64,000 nt of DNA from Actinoplanes lobatus. Lineage in GTDB: Bacteria > Actinomycetota > Actinomycetes > Mycobacteriales > Micromonosporaceae. Numbering within the stretch: position 1 is the stretch's first letter; every line of letters starts with the position of its first letter. This document shows positions 33,131-41,920 of this stretch, piece after piece. Under the pieces are notes generated by a model. That model was not told the origin of the DNA and searched no databases. It was given only the letters and a program-made list of their open reading frames with translations. The stretch lies in assembly GCF_014205215.1 (NCBI RefSeq), contig NZ_JACHNC010000001.1, positions 749,001 through 813,000 on the forward strand, written 5' to 3'. Both the position numbers and the translations under genes were made by a program.

Positions 33131-34174
33131 CTAGCCGTTGCCGCAGGCGCCCAGAGTCCGGCAGGCCGTTTCGATCGGGATGGCCAGGCCGATGCCCTCG
33201 GCGTCCCGCGCCTTCGCGGTGGCCAGCCCGACCACCTTCTTGCTGGAGTTGACCACCGGGCCGCCGGAGTTGCCCGGGTTGATCGGGGCGTCGAACTGGA
33301 TGGTCGGCCCGTCCTCGGCGTCCGGCCGGTAGGCGCTGATCACGCCGGTGGTGACCGAGTCCTCGAGGCCGAGCGGCGCGCCGACGACCATCACCTGCTG
33401 GCCGGGCTTCACCTCGTCGGCGGCCACACCGAGCGGGGTGATGTCGGTGTTGGTACGCAGCAGCGCCAGATCCTTCCCCTCGCTCACCTTGATGATCGTC
33501 GCGTCGATCCGGGTGTTGCCGCGCTCCAGCGACACCGCACGGTCGCCGCCGGTCCACACCTCCTCCACCACGTGGAAGTTGGTGAACAGGTTGGTCCGGC
33601 CGTTCGCCTGGCCGACCGCGAACGCCGTACCGGTGAAGTCGCCGGCCCGGACCCGGAACACGCTGGGCAGCACGCTCTTCGCGATGCCCTCCGGGTCGAA
33701 GACCGTGGCGAGCTGCTTCTCCAGCTCCTGGCTGCGGCCCTGCTCGGCGTTGACGGCGGTGGCCAGGTCGTTGCTGCTCCGGATCATGGTCTCCACCCGG
33801 AACGCCTGCCAGCCGGTGACCAGCAGCAGCGCCGCGACCAGGCCGATGACGATCGTGCGGCCCCGCGCACGTTTCGGGGCGAGGGCCGGCGCCGGCTCGT
33901 AGACCGGCTGCTGCGGCGCCTCGTAGACCGGCTGGCTCCACTGCGGCTGCTGCGGCTGTTGTTGCTGCTGCTGCTGTTGCTGCTGCGCCCACTGCGGCTC
34001 GGGCGCCCACTGCTGCTGCTGGGGCTGCTGTTGCTGACCCCACGGGTCGTACGCCGGTTGCTGCTGCTGGGGCTGCTGGTTCCAGGAGCGGTCTTCCTCC
34101 CAGGACCACTCCTGGGCGCGCCGGTGCCCGCCTGATCCGTTGGCGGGCGTGAAGGGTTCGAATGGTGCGGTCAT
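33131..34174 (-). CDS. Membrane-anchored trypsin-like serine protease with Gln-rich cytosolic tail
   Basis: A 347-residue protein: residues 1-98 are cytosolic and very rich in Gln, including an unbroken run of ten (64-73); one TM helix follows (about 104-124), then an HtrA-like protease domain with His in TNFHVV, Asp in GKDLALL and Ser in NPGNSGGP. No PDZ domain is present, so it is a short DegP/HtrA relative acting outside the membrane. GGGGAGG precedes ATG 34174; a longer frame upstream is unlikely. Its 5' region is shared with the divergent RNase D gene. Confidence 0.88.
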   Translation of the reverse strand: MTAPFEPFTPANGSGGHRRAQEWSWEEDRSWNQQPQQQQPAYDPWGQQQQPQQQQWAPEPQWAQQQQQQQQQQPQQPQWSQPVYEAPQQPVYEPAPALAPKRARGRTIVIGLVAALLLVTGWQAFRVETMIRSSNDLATAVNAEQGRSQELEKQLATVFDPEGIAKSVLPSVFRVRAGDFTGTAFAVGQANGRTNLFTNFHVVEEVWTGGDRAVSLERGNTRIDATIIKVSEGKDLALLRTNTDITPLGVAADEVKPGQQVMVVGAPLGLEDSVTTGVISAYRPDAEDGPTIQFDAPINPGNSGGPVVNSSKKVVGLATAKARDAEGIGLAIPIETACRTLGACGNG

Positions 34175-34306
34175 CCGGCGCGGCCTCCCCGGGTCTCGGC
34201 GCTGCGACAGGTGGTACGGAACGGAGCGCTGAACGGATGAACTTCGCACGAGATCAAGAATCGACGCGCCGGACCCCGGCTGCGCACGCCAAGGGTGCTA
34301 CCCCCG

Positions 34307-34312
34307 TACGGT
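34307..34312 (+). promoter_or_regulatory. Candidate -10 element of a leaderless promoter for the RNase D gene
   Basis: TACGGT, six-base spacer, GTG 34319. Confidence 0.45.
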
Positions 34313-34318
34313 TACGGA

Positions 34319-35638
34319 GTGACCGACGAAGCACCCCTGCGCCGTCGGGACTCGCCGGACACGGCAGGAGACGGACCGCACCCAGTGCCGCCCGGCCCGC
34401 ACGCCGGCGGTCCCGAGGGCGGCCCCGAGGAACCCCGACCCGCGACACCACTGACCGCACCCCGTGATGGCACGCCCCGCCCGGTGGAGACCGAGGCCGA
34501 ACTGGCCGAGATCGTCTCCCGTCTGGCGGCGGGCACCGGCCCCGTCGCCGTGGACGCCGAACGCGCCTCCGGATACCGCTACACCCAGCGCGCCTACCTG
34601 GTGCAGCTGCGCCGGGCCGGGTCCGGCACCGTGCTGCTGGACCCACTCCCCCTCGACGATCTGCGCACCCTGGACACGGCCCTCGCCGACACCGAGTGGG
34701 TGCTGCACGCCGCCAGCCAGGACCTGCCCTGCCTGGCCGAACTGGGGATGCGACCACGCCGGCTGTTCGACACCGAACTGGCGGCCCGGCTGGCCGGCTT
34801 CGAGCGGGTCGGTCTCGCCGCGCTGACCGAGCAGCTGCTCGGCTACTCGCTGGAGAAACACCACTCGGCGGCGGACTGGTCGACCCGGCCGCTGCCGGAG
34901 TCCTGGCTGACGTACGCGGCCCTCGACGTGGAACTGCTCACCGACCTGCGCGACATGCTCGCCGCCGAACTGGAACAGCAGGGCAAGACGGCATGGGCGG
35001 CCGAGGAGTTCGCCGCCCTGGTGGCCGGCGCGGACCGCCCGCCCCGGGTGCGCCCCGATCCGTGGCGGCGCACCTCCGGCATCCACCGGGTGCGCGGCGC
35101 CCGCGCCCAGTCCCGGGTCCGCGCGCTCTGGTACGCCCGCGACGGCGTGGCGGCCCGCCGGGACTCGGCGCCCGGCCGGGTGCTGCCCGACTCGGCGATC
35201 GTGGCGGCGGCCGAGGCCGATCCGAAGGACGAGCGCACCCTGCTCGGCATCCCCGGCTTCGGCGGCCGCTCGGTGCGCCGGCTGGCCCGGATCTGGCTGG
35301 ACGCGCTGGATCAGGCGCGTGCCCTGCCGGACGACGCGCTGCCGGTGAACCAGCCGGTGGACGGGCCGCCCCCGCCGCACCGCTGGGCCGAGCGCGACCC
35401 GATCGCGGCGGCCCGGCTGGCCCGGTGCCGGCAGATCGTGGTGGGTACCGCCGAACAACACAACCTCCCACCGGAGAACCTGGTCAGCCCGGACTTCGTC
35501 CGCCGGCTGGCCTGGTCCCCGCCGGACGAGATCACGTCCCGCACGGTGGGCGACACGCTGCTCGGTTTCGGCGCCCGCAACTGGCAGGTGGTCCTGCTCG
35601 CCGACGACCTGGCCGAGGTCCTCCCCGAAGCCCTCTGA
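34319..35638 (+). CDS. rnd: Ribonuclease D family exonuclease with HRDC domain
   Basis: A 439-residue 3'-5' exonuclease. Residues 1-60 are disordered and Pro/Gly-rich; the DEDD domain follows with DAERASG carrying the first Asp and Glu, HAASQDLPCL the second Asp, and TYAALDVELL the Tyr and last Asp. HRDC-type helices appear near 230-310 and 340-430. Expected role is tRNA/rRNA 3' maturation. The GTG is set by the promoter geometry, since codons before it would place the start inside the -10 region. Confidence 0.92.
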   Translation: MTDEAPLRRRDSPDTAGDGPHPVPPGPHAGGPEGGPEEPRPATPLTAPRDGTPRPVETEAELAEIVSRLAAGTGPVAVDAERASGYRYTQRAYLVQLRRAGSGTVLLDPLPLDDLRTLDTALADTEWVLHAASQDLPCLAELGMRPRRLFDTELAARLAGFERVGLAALTEQLLGYSLEKHHSAADWSTRPLPESWLTYAALDVELLTDLRDMLAAELEQQGKTAWAAEEFAALVAGADRPPRVRPDPWRRTSGIHRVRGARAQSRVRALWYARDGVAARRDSAPGRVLPDSAIVAAAEADPKDERTLLGIPGFGGRSVRRLARIWLDALDQARALPDDALPVNQPVDGPPPPHRWAERDPIAAARLARCRQIVVGTAEQHNLPPENLVSPDFVRRLAWSPPDEITSRTVGDTLLGFGARNWQVVLLADDLAEVLPEAL

Positions 35639-35687
35639 ACGGTAGGTGTGGAAGGCCGGCGCGGATCCCCACGCCGGCCGCTCACTC

Positions 35688-36443
35688 TCAGCTCTTGGTC
35701 TCGATCTCGGCGCGCAGCGCCGGGAAGTCCGCACGCACGTCGGCGGCGGTCTTGAAGAACCACATGATCATGCCGACGCTGCCCTCGTCGGCCCAGCCGC
35801 AGATCGCCAGGTCGACGCCGGAGGTGCTGCTGGTGCCGCACCGGGCGACACCGCCCAGGTCGCCGGTGGAGGCGTCGGACAGGCCGGACACCTCGGCGGA
35901 CTGGCCGAAGACCCGGAACGACTCGGTGAGCTCCTTCTCCGGGTCGGCGATGGTGGCCTTGGTGGCCAGGGCGGCGATCATGTTCTGCTCGGCGGGCGAG
36001 CCGTAGATGGCGCCGAACGAGCTGGACGCGCCCGGGTAGGCGGCCAGGCTGCTCTCCATCTCCTCGGTGATGGCCGCGAACTGCGGGTCGTCGACGAGGG
36101 GCAGGCCACCCAGCGTCTGCGGCTGCGTGATGGCGATCCTGGCGGCCGCGGCCTCGGCGTCGTCGACCGCGTTCTTGCCGATCAGCACGAGCGTGGCGGC
36201 GCCGCCGACGCAGAGCACCAGCGCGATCGCCACCGAGAGCAGGACGATCGGTACGGTCCGGGACTTGGGCTTCTCCGGCGGAAGCGGCGGCGGGAAACCG
36301 GCGTAGCCCGGCTGCGGGGGCCCGTAGCCGGGTTGCGGCGGACCATAGGGGCCGTACCCGGGCTGCGGCGCGCTGTACCCGGAGGGCGGGTACTGCTGCG
36401 TGGGCGGGTACTCCGGCTGGCCGGGCGGCGGAGGGTATGTCAT
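35688..36443 (-). CDS. Single-TM protein with Pro/Tyr-rich cytosolic tail
   Basis: A 251-residue protein of unknown function. Residues 1-60 repeat Pro/Gly/Tyr/Gln units such as QPGYGPP, a cytosolic tail style common in actinobacteria; one TM helix follows (about 65-87), then a 160-residue extracytoplasmic domain containing two Cys (CGTSS and ICGWAD) about a dozen residues apart that could form a disulfide. GGAG stands before ATG 36443, with a TTG just upstream being less likely. It is transcribed away from the fadB terminator. Confidence 0.7.
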   Translation of the reverse strand: MTYPPPPGQPEYPPTQQYPPSGYSAPQPGYGPYGPPQPGYGPPQPGYAGFPPPLPPEKPKSRTVPIVLLSVAIALVLCVGGAATLVLIGKNAVDDAEAAAARIAITQPQTLGGLPLVDDPQFAAITEEMESSLAAYPGASSSFGAIYGSPAEQNMIAALATKATIADPEKELTESFRVFGQSAEVSGLSDASTGDLGGVARCGTSSTSGVDLAICGWADEGSVGMIMWFFKTAADVRADFPALRAEIETKS

Positions 36444-36540
36444 CAACGCTCCATGACTGGTGAAGGTCGGTGGATCTTATCTACGCCGGGGAGCGCGAAC
36501 GGACCGTTCATGTCGTGAGTAGTCACACCCGTACGCCGAA

Positions 36541-36567
36541 GGCCCCCGCACTGAGAGTGCGGGGGCC
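36541..36567 (-). terminator. Terminator hairpin of the fadA-fadB operon
   Basis: A perfect 12-bp stem, GGCCCCCGCACT (36541-36552) with AGTGCGGGGGCC (36556-36567), and a three-base loop, 18 nt past the fadB stop. Confidence 0.85.
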
Positions 36568-36585
36568 TCCGAAGGGGTCAACCGG

Positions 36586-38646
36586 TCAGGCGCGGCGGTT
36601 GGCCACACCGTCCGGCAGGAAACGCTTGCCGGTGACCCGCTCCGCGGTGCCGCTGCGGTCCAGGTACGGCGTGACGCCACCCAGGTGGAACGGGTATCCG
36701 GCGCCAAGGATCATGCACAGGTCGATGTCCTGCGCCTCGGCGACCACGCCCTCGTCCAGCATGAGGCGGATCTCCTCGGCCAGGCCGTCGAGCGCCTTCT
36801 GCCGGACCTCGTCGGCGGTGAGCGGGGCGTCGCCGACCTGCAGCAGCGCCACGACCTCGGGGTTGATCTCCTTGTCCACCATCACCGGGAGACGCGAGTC
36901 GACGATCCGCTTGAGGTTCGGCGAGTCGACGTAGCGGTCCGGGAAGGCGGCGTGCAGGGTCTCGCCCACGTGGTACGCCACCGCGGGGCCGACCAGCTGG
37001 AGCAGCGCGATCGGGCGCATCGGCAGGCCCAGCGGGTCCATCGCCACGTTCACCACGTCCAGCGGGGTGCCGGCGTCGACGGCCTGGAAGATCTCGCTGG
37101 TCACCCGGGTGAGCAGGCGGTTGACCACGAACGCCGGGGCGTCCTTGACCAGCACCGAGGACTTCCTCAGCTGCTTGCCGACCTCGAAGGCGGTGGACAG
37201 CGTGGCGTCGTCGGTCTTCTCGCCGCGGATGATCTCCAGCAGCGGCAGGACGGCGACCGGGTTGAAGAAGTGGAAGCCGACGACCCGCTCCGGGTGCTCA
37301 AGGTCGGCCGCCATCTCGGTGATCGACAGCGAGCTGGTGTTGGTCGCGAGGATCGCCTCGGGCTTGACGATCTTCTCGAGCTCGGCCCAGATCTGCTTCT
37401 TCAGGTCGAGGTTCTCGAAGACCGCCTCGATCACGAAGTCGGCGTCGGCGAAGACGGACTTGTCCACCGAGCCGCTGATCAGCAGGCGCAGCTTGGCCGC
37501 GGTGCCCTCGTCCATCCGCTTCTTGGCGACCAGCTTGTCGATCTCGCCGGTCACGTAGGCGACGCCCTTGTCGACCCGCTCCTGGTCCAGGTCGGTGAGG
37601 ACCACCGGGACCTGGAGGCGGCGCAGGAACAGCAGGGCCAGCTGCGAGGCCATCAGGCCGGCGCCGATGATGCCGACCTTGGTGACCTTGCGGGCCAGCG
37701 ACTTGTCCGGCACCCCGACCGGGCGCTTGGCCCGGCGCTGGACCAGGTCGAACGAGTACAGGCTGGCACGCGCCTCGTCGCCCATGATCAGGTCGGCGAG
37801 GGCCTCGGTCTCGGCCGCGGTGCCGTCCTCGAAGGACGCGTCCTTGGCCAGGGCCAGCAGCTCGACGGCCTTGTTGGCGGACGGGACGGCGCCGTGCAGC
37901 TTCTCGTCCAGCATCGCCTTGACGAACTCCAGGACGCCGTCCCAGTCCTTGCGCTCGATCTCCGGGCGCTCGACGGTGACCTCGCCCTTGACCACGCCGG
38001 CCGCCCAGGCCAGCGAGTCCTCCAGGAAGTCGGCCGCCTCGAAGAGGGCGTCCGCGACACCCATCTCCTTGGCCTGCTTCGGGCGCAGCGTCTTCTGGGT
38101 CAGCGGGTTCTGGAGGATGACCGTGGCCGCGTTGATGATGCCGATCAGGTTCGGCAGGATCTGCGAGCCGCCCCAGCCGGGGATCAGGCCGATCGCGACC
38201 TCGGGCAGGGCGAGCGCCGCCGCGCCGGTGGAGACGGTCCGGTAGTGGCAGTGCAGCGCCACCTCGAGGCCGCCGCCCATGGCCGCGCCGTTCACGAACG
38301 CGAACGTCGGGATGGCGGAGGAACGAAGCCGGGCGAACACCTGGTGGCCCAGCTCGCCCAGCGCGAGGGCCTGCTCGCGCGAGTTGATCAGCGGCATGCC
38401 GGTGATGTCGGCGCCGACGCAGAAGATGAACGGCTTACCGGTCAGCGCGATGAACGACGGGTCCGCCTCGGTGGCCGCGGTGATCGCCTCGTCCAGCGAC
38501 CGCAGACCGCCCGGCCCGAAGCTGTTCGGCTTCTTGTAGTCGAAGCCGTTGTCCAGCGTGATCAGGGCCGCGGGCTTCGCCAGCCCCGGTACCGGGACCA
38601 GACGGAGGATCGCCTTGGTGACTACCTCGTTCGGGTTCTCGATCAC
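36586..38646 (-). CDS. fadB: Multifunctional fatty-acid oxidation enzyme (enoyl-CoA hydratase / 3-hydroxyacyl-CoA dehydrogenase)
   Basis: A 686-residue beta-oxidation enzyme. The N-terminal crotonase domain (1-300) carries the oxyanion GADITG, GAAMGGGLEVAL and PEVAIGLIPGWGG segments; the NAD-binding dehydrogenase domain begins near 335 with KVGIIGAGLMASQLA and contains NTSSLSITE and GFHFFNPV, followed by the C-terminal helical domain. It performs hydration and oxidation; thiolysis comes from FadA. The GTG overlaps the fadA stop (GTGA), so the alpha and beta subunits are coupled. Upstream frame extension is a shadow of fadA. Confidence 0.95.
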   Translation of the reverse strand: MIENPNEVVTKAILRLVPVPGLAKPAALITLDNGFDYKKPNSFGPGGLRSLDEAITAATEADPSFIALTGKPFIFCVGADITGMPLINSREQALALGELGHQVFARLRSSAIPTFAFVNGAAMGGGLEVALHCHYRTVSTGAAALALPEVAIGLIPGWGGSQILPNLIGIINAATVILQNPLTQKTLRPKQAKEMGVADALFEAADFLEDSLAWAAGVVKGEVTVERPEIERKDWDGVLEFVKAMLDEKLHGAVPSANKAVELLALAKDASFEDGTAAETEALADLIMGDEARASLYSFDLVQRRAKRPVGVPDKSLARKVTKVGIIGAGLMASQLALLFLRRLQVPVVLTDLDQERVDKGVAYVTGEIDKLVAKKRMDEGTAAKLRLLISGSVDKSVFADADFVIEAVFENLDLKKQIWAELEKIVKPEAILATNTSSLSITEMAADLEHPERVVGFHFFNPVAVLPLLEIIRGEKTDDATLSTAFEVGKQLRKSSVLVKDAPAFVVNRLLTRVTSEIFQAVDAGTPLDVVNVAMDPLGLPMRPIALLQLVGPAVAYHVGETLHAAFPDRYVDSPNLKRIVDSRLPVMVDKEINPEVVALLQVGDAPLTADEVRQKALDGLAEEIRLMLDEGVVAEAQDIDLCMILGAGYPFHLGGVTPYLDRSGTAERVTGKRFLPDGVANRRA

Positions 38647-39839
38647 TTGGCCGCGCCTTCCCAGTACGGGTTCTCCCAGATAACGGTGCCGCCCATGCCG
38701 ATGCCGATGCACATCGCGTTGATCCCGTAGCGGACGTCGGGGCGCTCGGCGAACTGCCGGGCGAGCTGGGTCATCAGGCGGATGGCCGAGGACGCCAGCG
38801 GGTGACCGATCGCGATCGCGCCGCCCCACGGGTTGACCCGCGGGTCGTCGTCGGCGATGCCGTAGTGGTCGAGGAAGGCGAGCACCTGCACGGCGAACGC
38901 CTCGTTCAGCTCGAACAGGCCGATGTCGTCGATCGTCAGGCCGGCCTTCTTCAGGGCCTTCTCGGTCGCCGGGACCGGGCCGTAGCCCATGATCTCCGGC
39001 TCGACGCCGACGAACGCGTAGGACACCATCCGCATGGCGATCGGCAGGCCCAGCTCGCGGGCGGTCGCCTCGTCGGCCAGGATGGCCGCGGTCGCACCGT
39101 CGTTGAGACCGGCCGCGTTACCGGCGGTGACCCGGCCGTGCGGACGGAACGGGGTCTTCAGGGTGCCCAGCTTCTCCAGCGACGTCTGGCGCGGGGCCTC
39201 GTCGACGGTGGCCAGGCCCCAGCCCAGCTCGGCGGAGCGGATGGCGACCGGCACCAGGTCCGGCTGGATCTTGCCATCGGCGTACGCCTTGGCGGTCTTG
39301 ATCTGGGAGTTGAGGCCGTACTTGTCGGCCCGCTCCTTCGTGATGTGCGGCAGGCGGTCGTGCAGGTTCTCCGCCGTCGAGCCCATCACGAGCGCGGACG
39401 GGTCGACCAGCTTCTCGGCCAGGATCCGCGGGTTGGGGTCGACGCCCTCGCCCATCGGGTGGCGGCCCATGTGCTCGACGCCGCCGGCGATGGCGATGTC
39501 GTACGCGCCCATCGCGATCCCGCCGGCGACATTGGTCACCGCGGTCATGGCGCCCGCGCACATCCGGTCGACGGAGTAGCCGGGGGTGGTCTTCGGCAGG
39601 CCGGAGAGCAGCGCGGCGGTCCGGCCGAGCGTCAGGCCCTGGTCGCCGATCTGGGTGGTGGCCGCGATCGCGACCTCCTCCACCTTCTCCGGCGGGAGGT
39701 TGGGGTTGCGCTTCAGCAGCTCTCGCATGCAGCGGATCACCAGGTCGTCGGCGCGGGTCTCGGCGTACATGCCGCCCGCCTTGCCGAACGGGGTGCGGAC
39801 GCCGTCGACGAAGACGACCTCGCGTACTTCACGGGGCAC
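38643..39839 (-). CDS. fadA: Acetyl-CoA C-acyltransferase (thiolase)
   Basis: Thiolase, 398 aa, cleaving 3-ketoacyl-CoA in the last step of beta-oxidation. Nucleophile Cys94 in DRMCAGAM; NEAFAVQ and the GHPLASS His follow, with the second Cys in AMCIGIGMGGT. AAGGAGG precedes the GTG start. The upstream 147-nt gap has a TACT-N4-AGTA palindrome suited to a TetR-type regulator. First gene of fadA-fadB. Confidence 0.95.
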   Translation of the reverse strand: MPREVREVVFVDGVRTPFGKAGGMYAETRADDLVIRCMRELLKRNPNLPPEKVEEVAIAATTQIGDQGLTLGRTAALLSGLPKTTPGYSVDRMCAGAMTAVTNVAGGIAMGAYDIAIAGGVEHMGRHPMGEGVDPNPRILAEKLVDPSALVMGSTAENLHDRLPHITKERADKYGLNSQIKTAKAYADGKIQPDLVPVAIRSAELGWGLATVDEAPRQTSLEKLGTLKTPFRPHGRVTAGNAAGLNDGATAAILADEATARELGLPIAMRMVSYAFVGVEPEIMGYGPVPATEKALKKAGLTIDDIGLFELNEAFAVQVLAFLDHYGIADDDPRVNPWGGAIAIGHPLASSAIRLMTQLARQFAERPDVRYGINAMCIGIGMGGTVIWENPYWEGAAK

Positions 39840-39881
39840 AGCAAGCCTCCTTGCGGGCGTGAACCCAAATGTGTCGGCAAT

Positions 39882-39904
39882 GCTACTCGCCAGTAACTAG
39901 TAGC
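39882..39904. promoter_or_regulatory. Palindromic operator candidate upstream of fadA
   Basis: TACTCGCCAGTA (39884-39895) has inverted TACT/AGTA arms, and GCTACT (39882-39887) is also inverted in AGTAGC (39899-39904). It lies about 45 nt upstream of the fadA start, where a repressor of fatty-acid degradation, probably TetR-like, could bind. No regulator gene is next to it. Confidence 0.4.
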
Positions 39905-39986
39905 TGCCAGGCCTACCGGGAAAAGGTCACAACCCGGGGACGGCACTTCCCATCGGCGCTGCTGGGCCCCTTTGAAGGACTCCGAA

Positions 39987-41189
39987 TCAGCTGGCGCGGG
40001 GGACGCTGGCGGTGGCCGCCACCACGGGAGTGGTGTCGGCGGCCGGCAGCGCGACCGTGACCTCCAGCCCGCCGCCCTCCAGGGCCACCGCCGACACGGT
40101 GCCGCCGTGCGCGTCGCAGACCGCCCGCACGATGGAGAGGCCCAGCCCCGACCCGCGGGAGCCGGTACGTTCCCAGCCGCCCCGCTGGAACGGCTCGAAC
40201 AGGCCCGGCACATCGCCCGGTTCCACCTCGTAGCCGGTGTTGCCGACCACCAGCCGGGCCTGGCCGCCCACCGACTCGGTCCGCAGCCACAACTGCCCGA
40301 GCAGGTGGTTGTAGCGGATCGCGTTCTCGATCAGGTTGCCGGCCAGCCGGTCCAGCAGGCTCGGGTCGCCGACCACCGGGGCCGGCGCCAGTTCCGTGCT
40401 GACATCGAGCTTGAGGCGCTCGGCCTCGGCCTTCACCGCGGACAGCGCGTTGTGGACGCTGATCGCCAGGTCGGCCGGCACCTTGCGGACCAGCCGGCGG
40501 CCGGACTGCGCCTCCGACCGGGCCAGCACCAGCAGCGCGTCGACCAGCCCGTTGGCCCGCTCCGAGGCGTTGCGGACCACCTTGGCCATCCGCCGGTACT
40601 CCGCCACGTCGGCCTCGTCGTCACTGAGCGTCACGTCGATCTCGGTCCGCATCACCGCGAGCGGGGTCCGCAGTTCGTGCGACGCGTTCGCCACGAACCG
40701 CTTCTGCGACTCGAACGCGGCGGTCAGCCTGTCCAGCATGGCGTCGAAGGTCCGGGCCAGCTCGGCCACCTCGTCGTCCGCGCCGGAGTAGCGGATCCGC
40801 TGGTCCAGCGTCTCCTCGCCGAGCCGCTGCGCGGTCTGGGTCACGTAGTGCAGCGGGCGCAGCGCCCGTCCGGCCATCAGGTAGGCCAGGGCGACTCCGA
40901 TGAGCCCGACCGCGATCAGCGCGCTGAAGCCCTTGATCAGCACCTCGCGGGAGGCCTGCGCGACCATCTCGGTCTGCCAGGCGAGCGCCTCCTGGGTGCG
41001 CCCGTCGCGCAGGGTCACCGTGGAGCCGGCCCGCAGCTCCTCGACCGGGTGCAGCGACTCGCTGACCATCAGCCAGGCCAGCAGCACCAGGATCACCCCG
41101 GCGCCGACCAGCAGGAGGCCGTTGAGCAGGGTGAGGCGCAGCCGCAGGGTGGGGCGCATCCGGCCGCGGTCGCCGGGGTAGACGGTCAC
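39987..41189 (-). CDS. HAMP-containing sensor histidine kinase
   Basis: A 400-residue membrane kinase: TM1 at about 20-42, a short extracytoplasmic loop of some 40 residues, TM2 at about 86-108, HAMP to about 160, dimerisation helix with phospho-accepting His171 in ASHELRTPL, then an ATPase domain with the N-box NLIENAIRYN and G-box GSGLGLSIV. It phosphorylates the response regulator encoded just upstream, whose stop its GTG overlaps (GTGA). Three beta-propeller genes precede the pair on the same strand, which suggests an extracytoplasmic input. The loop is too small for a large sensor of its own. Confidence 0.92.
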   Translation of the reverse strand: MTVYPGDRGRMRPTLRLRLTLLNGLLLVGAGVILVLLAWLMVSESLHPVEELRAGSTVTLRDGRTQEALAWQTEMVAQASREVLIKGFSALIAVGLIGVALAYLMAGRALRPLHYVTQTAQRLGEETLDQRIRYSGADDEVAELARTFDAMLDRLTAAFESQKRFVANASHELRTPLAVMRTEIDVTLSDDEADVAEYRRMAKVVRNASERANGLVDALLVLARSEAQSGRRLVRKVPADLAISVHNALSAVKAEAERLKLDVSTELAPAPVVGDPSLLDRLAGNLIENAIRYNHLLGQLWLRTESVGGQARLVVGNTGYEVEPGDVPGLFEPFQRGGWERTGSRGSGLGLSIVRAVCDAHGGTVSAVALEGGGLEVTVALPAADTTPVVAATASVPRAS

Positions 41190-41860
41190 GAGGCCACGAC
41201 CGGTTCGGCGATCCGGTAACCGGCGCCCACCACGGTCTCGACCAGCGGCGGATCACCCAGCTTCTTCCGCAGGGTGTTGATCGTCACACGTACGGTCGTG
41301 GTGAAGGGGTCGGTGTTGGCGTCCCACACCCGGTCCAGCAGCTCCTCGCTGGAGACCACCCCGCCCTTGGCCTTGAGCAGTTCCTCGAGGACGCAGAACT
41401 CCTTGTTGGTGAGCTCCAGCGGCGCCCCGCTCCGGGTCACCACCCGACGGGACTGGTCCAGCACCAGATTGCCGGCGGTGAGCACCGGGGGCGCCACCGG
41501 GGTGGCCCGCCGGCCGAGCGCCTGCACCCGGGCCACCAGCTCCTTGAAGTCGAACGGCTTGGCCAGGTAGTCGTCGGCGCCCAGCTCCAGGCCCTCTACC
41601 TTGTCGTCCACCGACGAGCTGGCGGTCAGCATCAGCACCCGGGTCAGCGTGCCCGACTCGACCAGGGCCGCGCAGATCTCGTCGCCGTGCATGCCGGGCA
41701 GGTCGCGGTCGAGGACGACCACGTCATACCGCGTCACGTAGGCCATCTCGTGACCTTGGAGACCGTCGTAGGCGACGTCCACCGCCATCCCCTTGCGGCG
41801 CAGGCCCCGCACGATCGCGTCGGCCATGTCCCGCTCGTCCTCCACCACCAGCACACGCAC
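41186..41860 (-). CDS. OmpR/PhoB-type response regulator
   Basis: A 224-residue DNA-binding regulator. Receiver domain with acidic pair ED at 7-8, phospho-Asp51 in VVVLDRDLPG and the conserved Lys in YLAKPFDF; the winged-helix effector follows from about 130 (NKEFCVLEELLKAKGG, then VRVTINTLRKKLG). GGGAGG precedes the GTG start. It lies 60 nt after the third propeller gene and overlaps the kinase gene by 4 nt. Confidence 0.94.
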   Translation of the reverse strand: MRVLVVEDERDMADAIVRGLRRKGMAVDVAYDGLQGHEMAYVTRYDVVVLDRDLPGMHGDEICAALVESGTLTRVLMLTASSSVDDKVEGLELGADDYLAKPFDFKELVARVQALGRRATPVAPPVLTAGNLVLDQSRRVVTRSGAPLELTNKEFCVLEELLKAKGGVVSSEELLDRVWDANTDPFTTTVRVTINTLRKKLGDPPLVETVVGAGYRIAEPVVAS

Positions 41861-41920
41861 CGCAGACCTCCCGAAACACCCCGGCCGTACGTGCAGGCTA
41901 CCCAGCCGCGGCCAGCGGCG

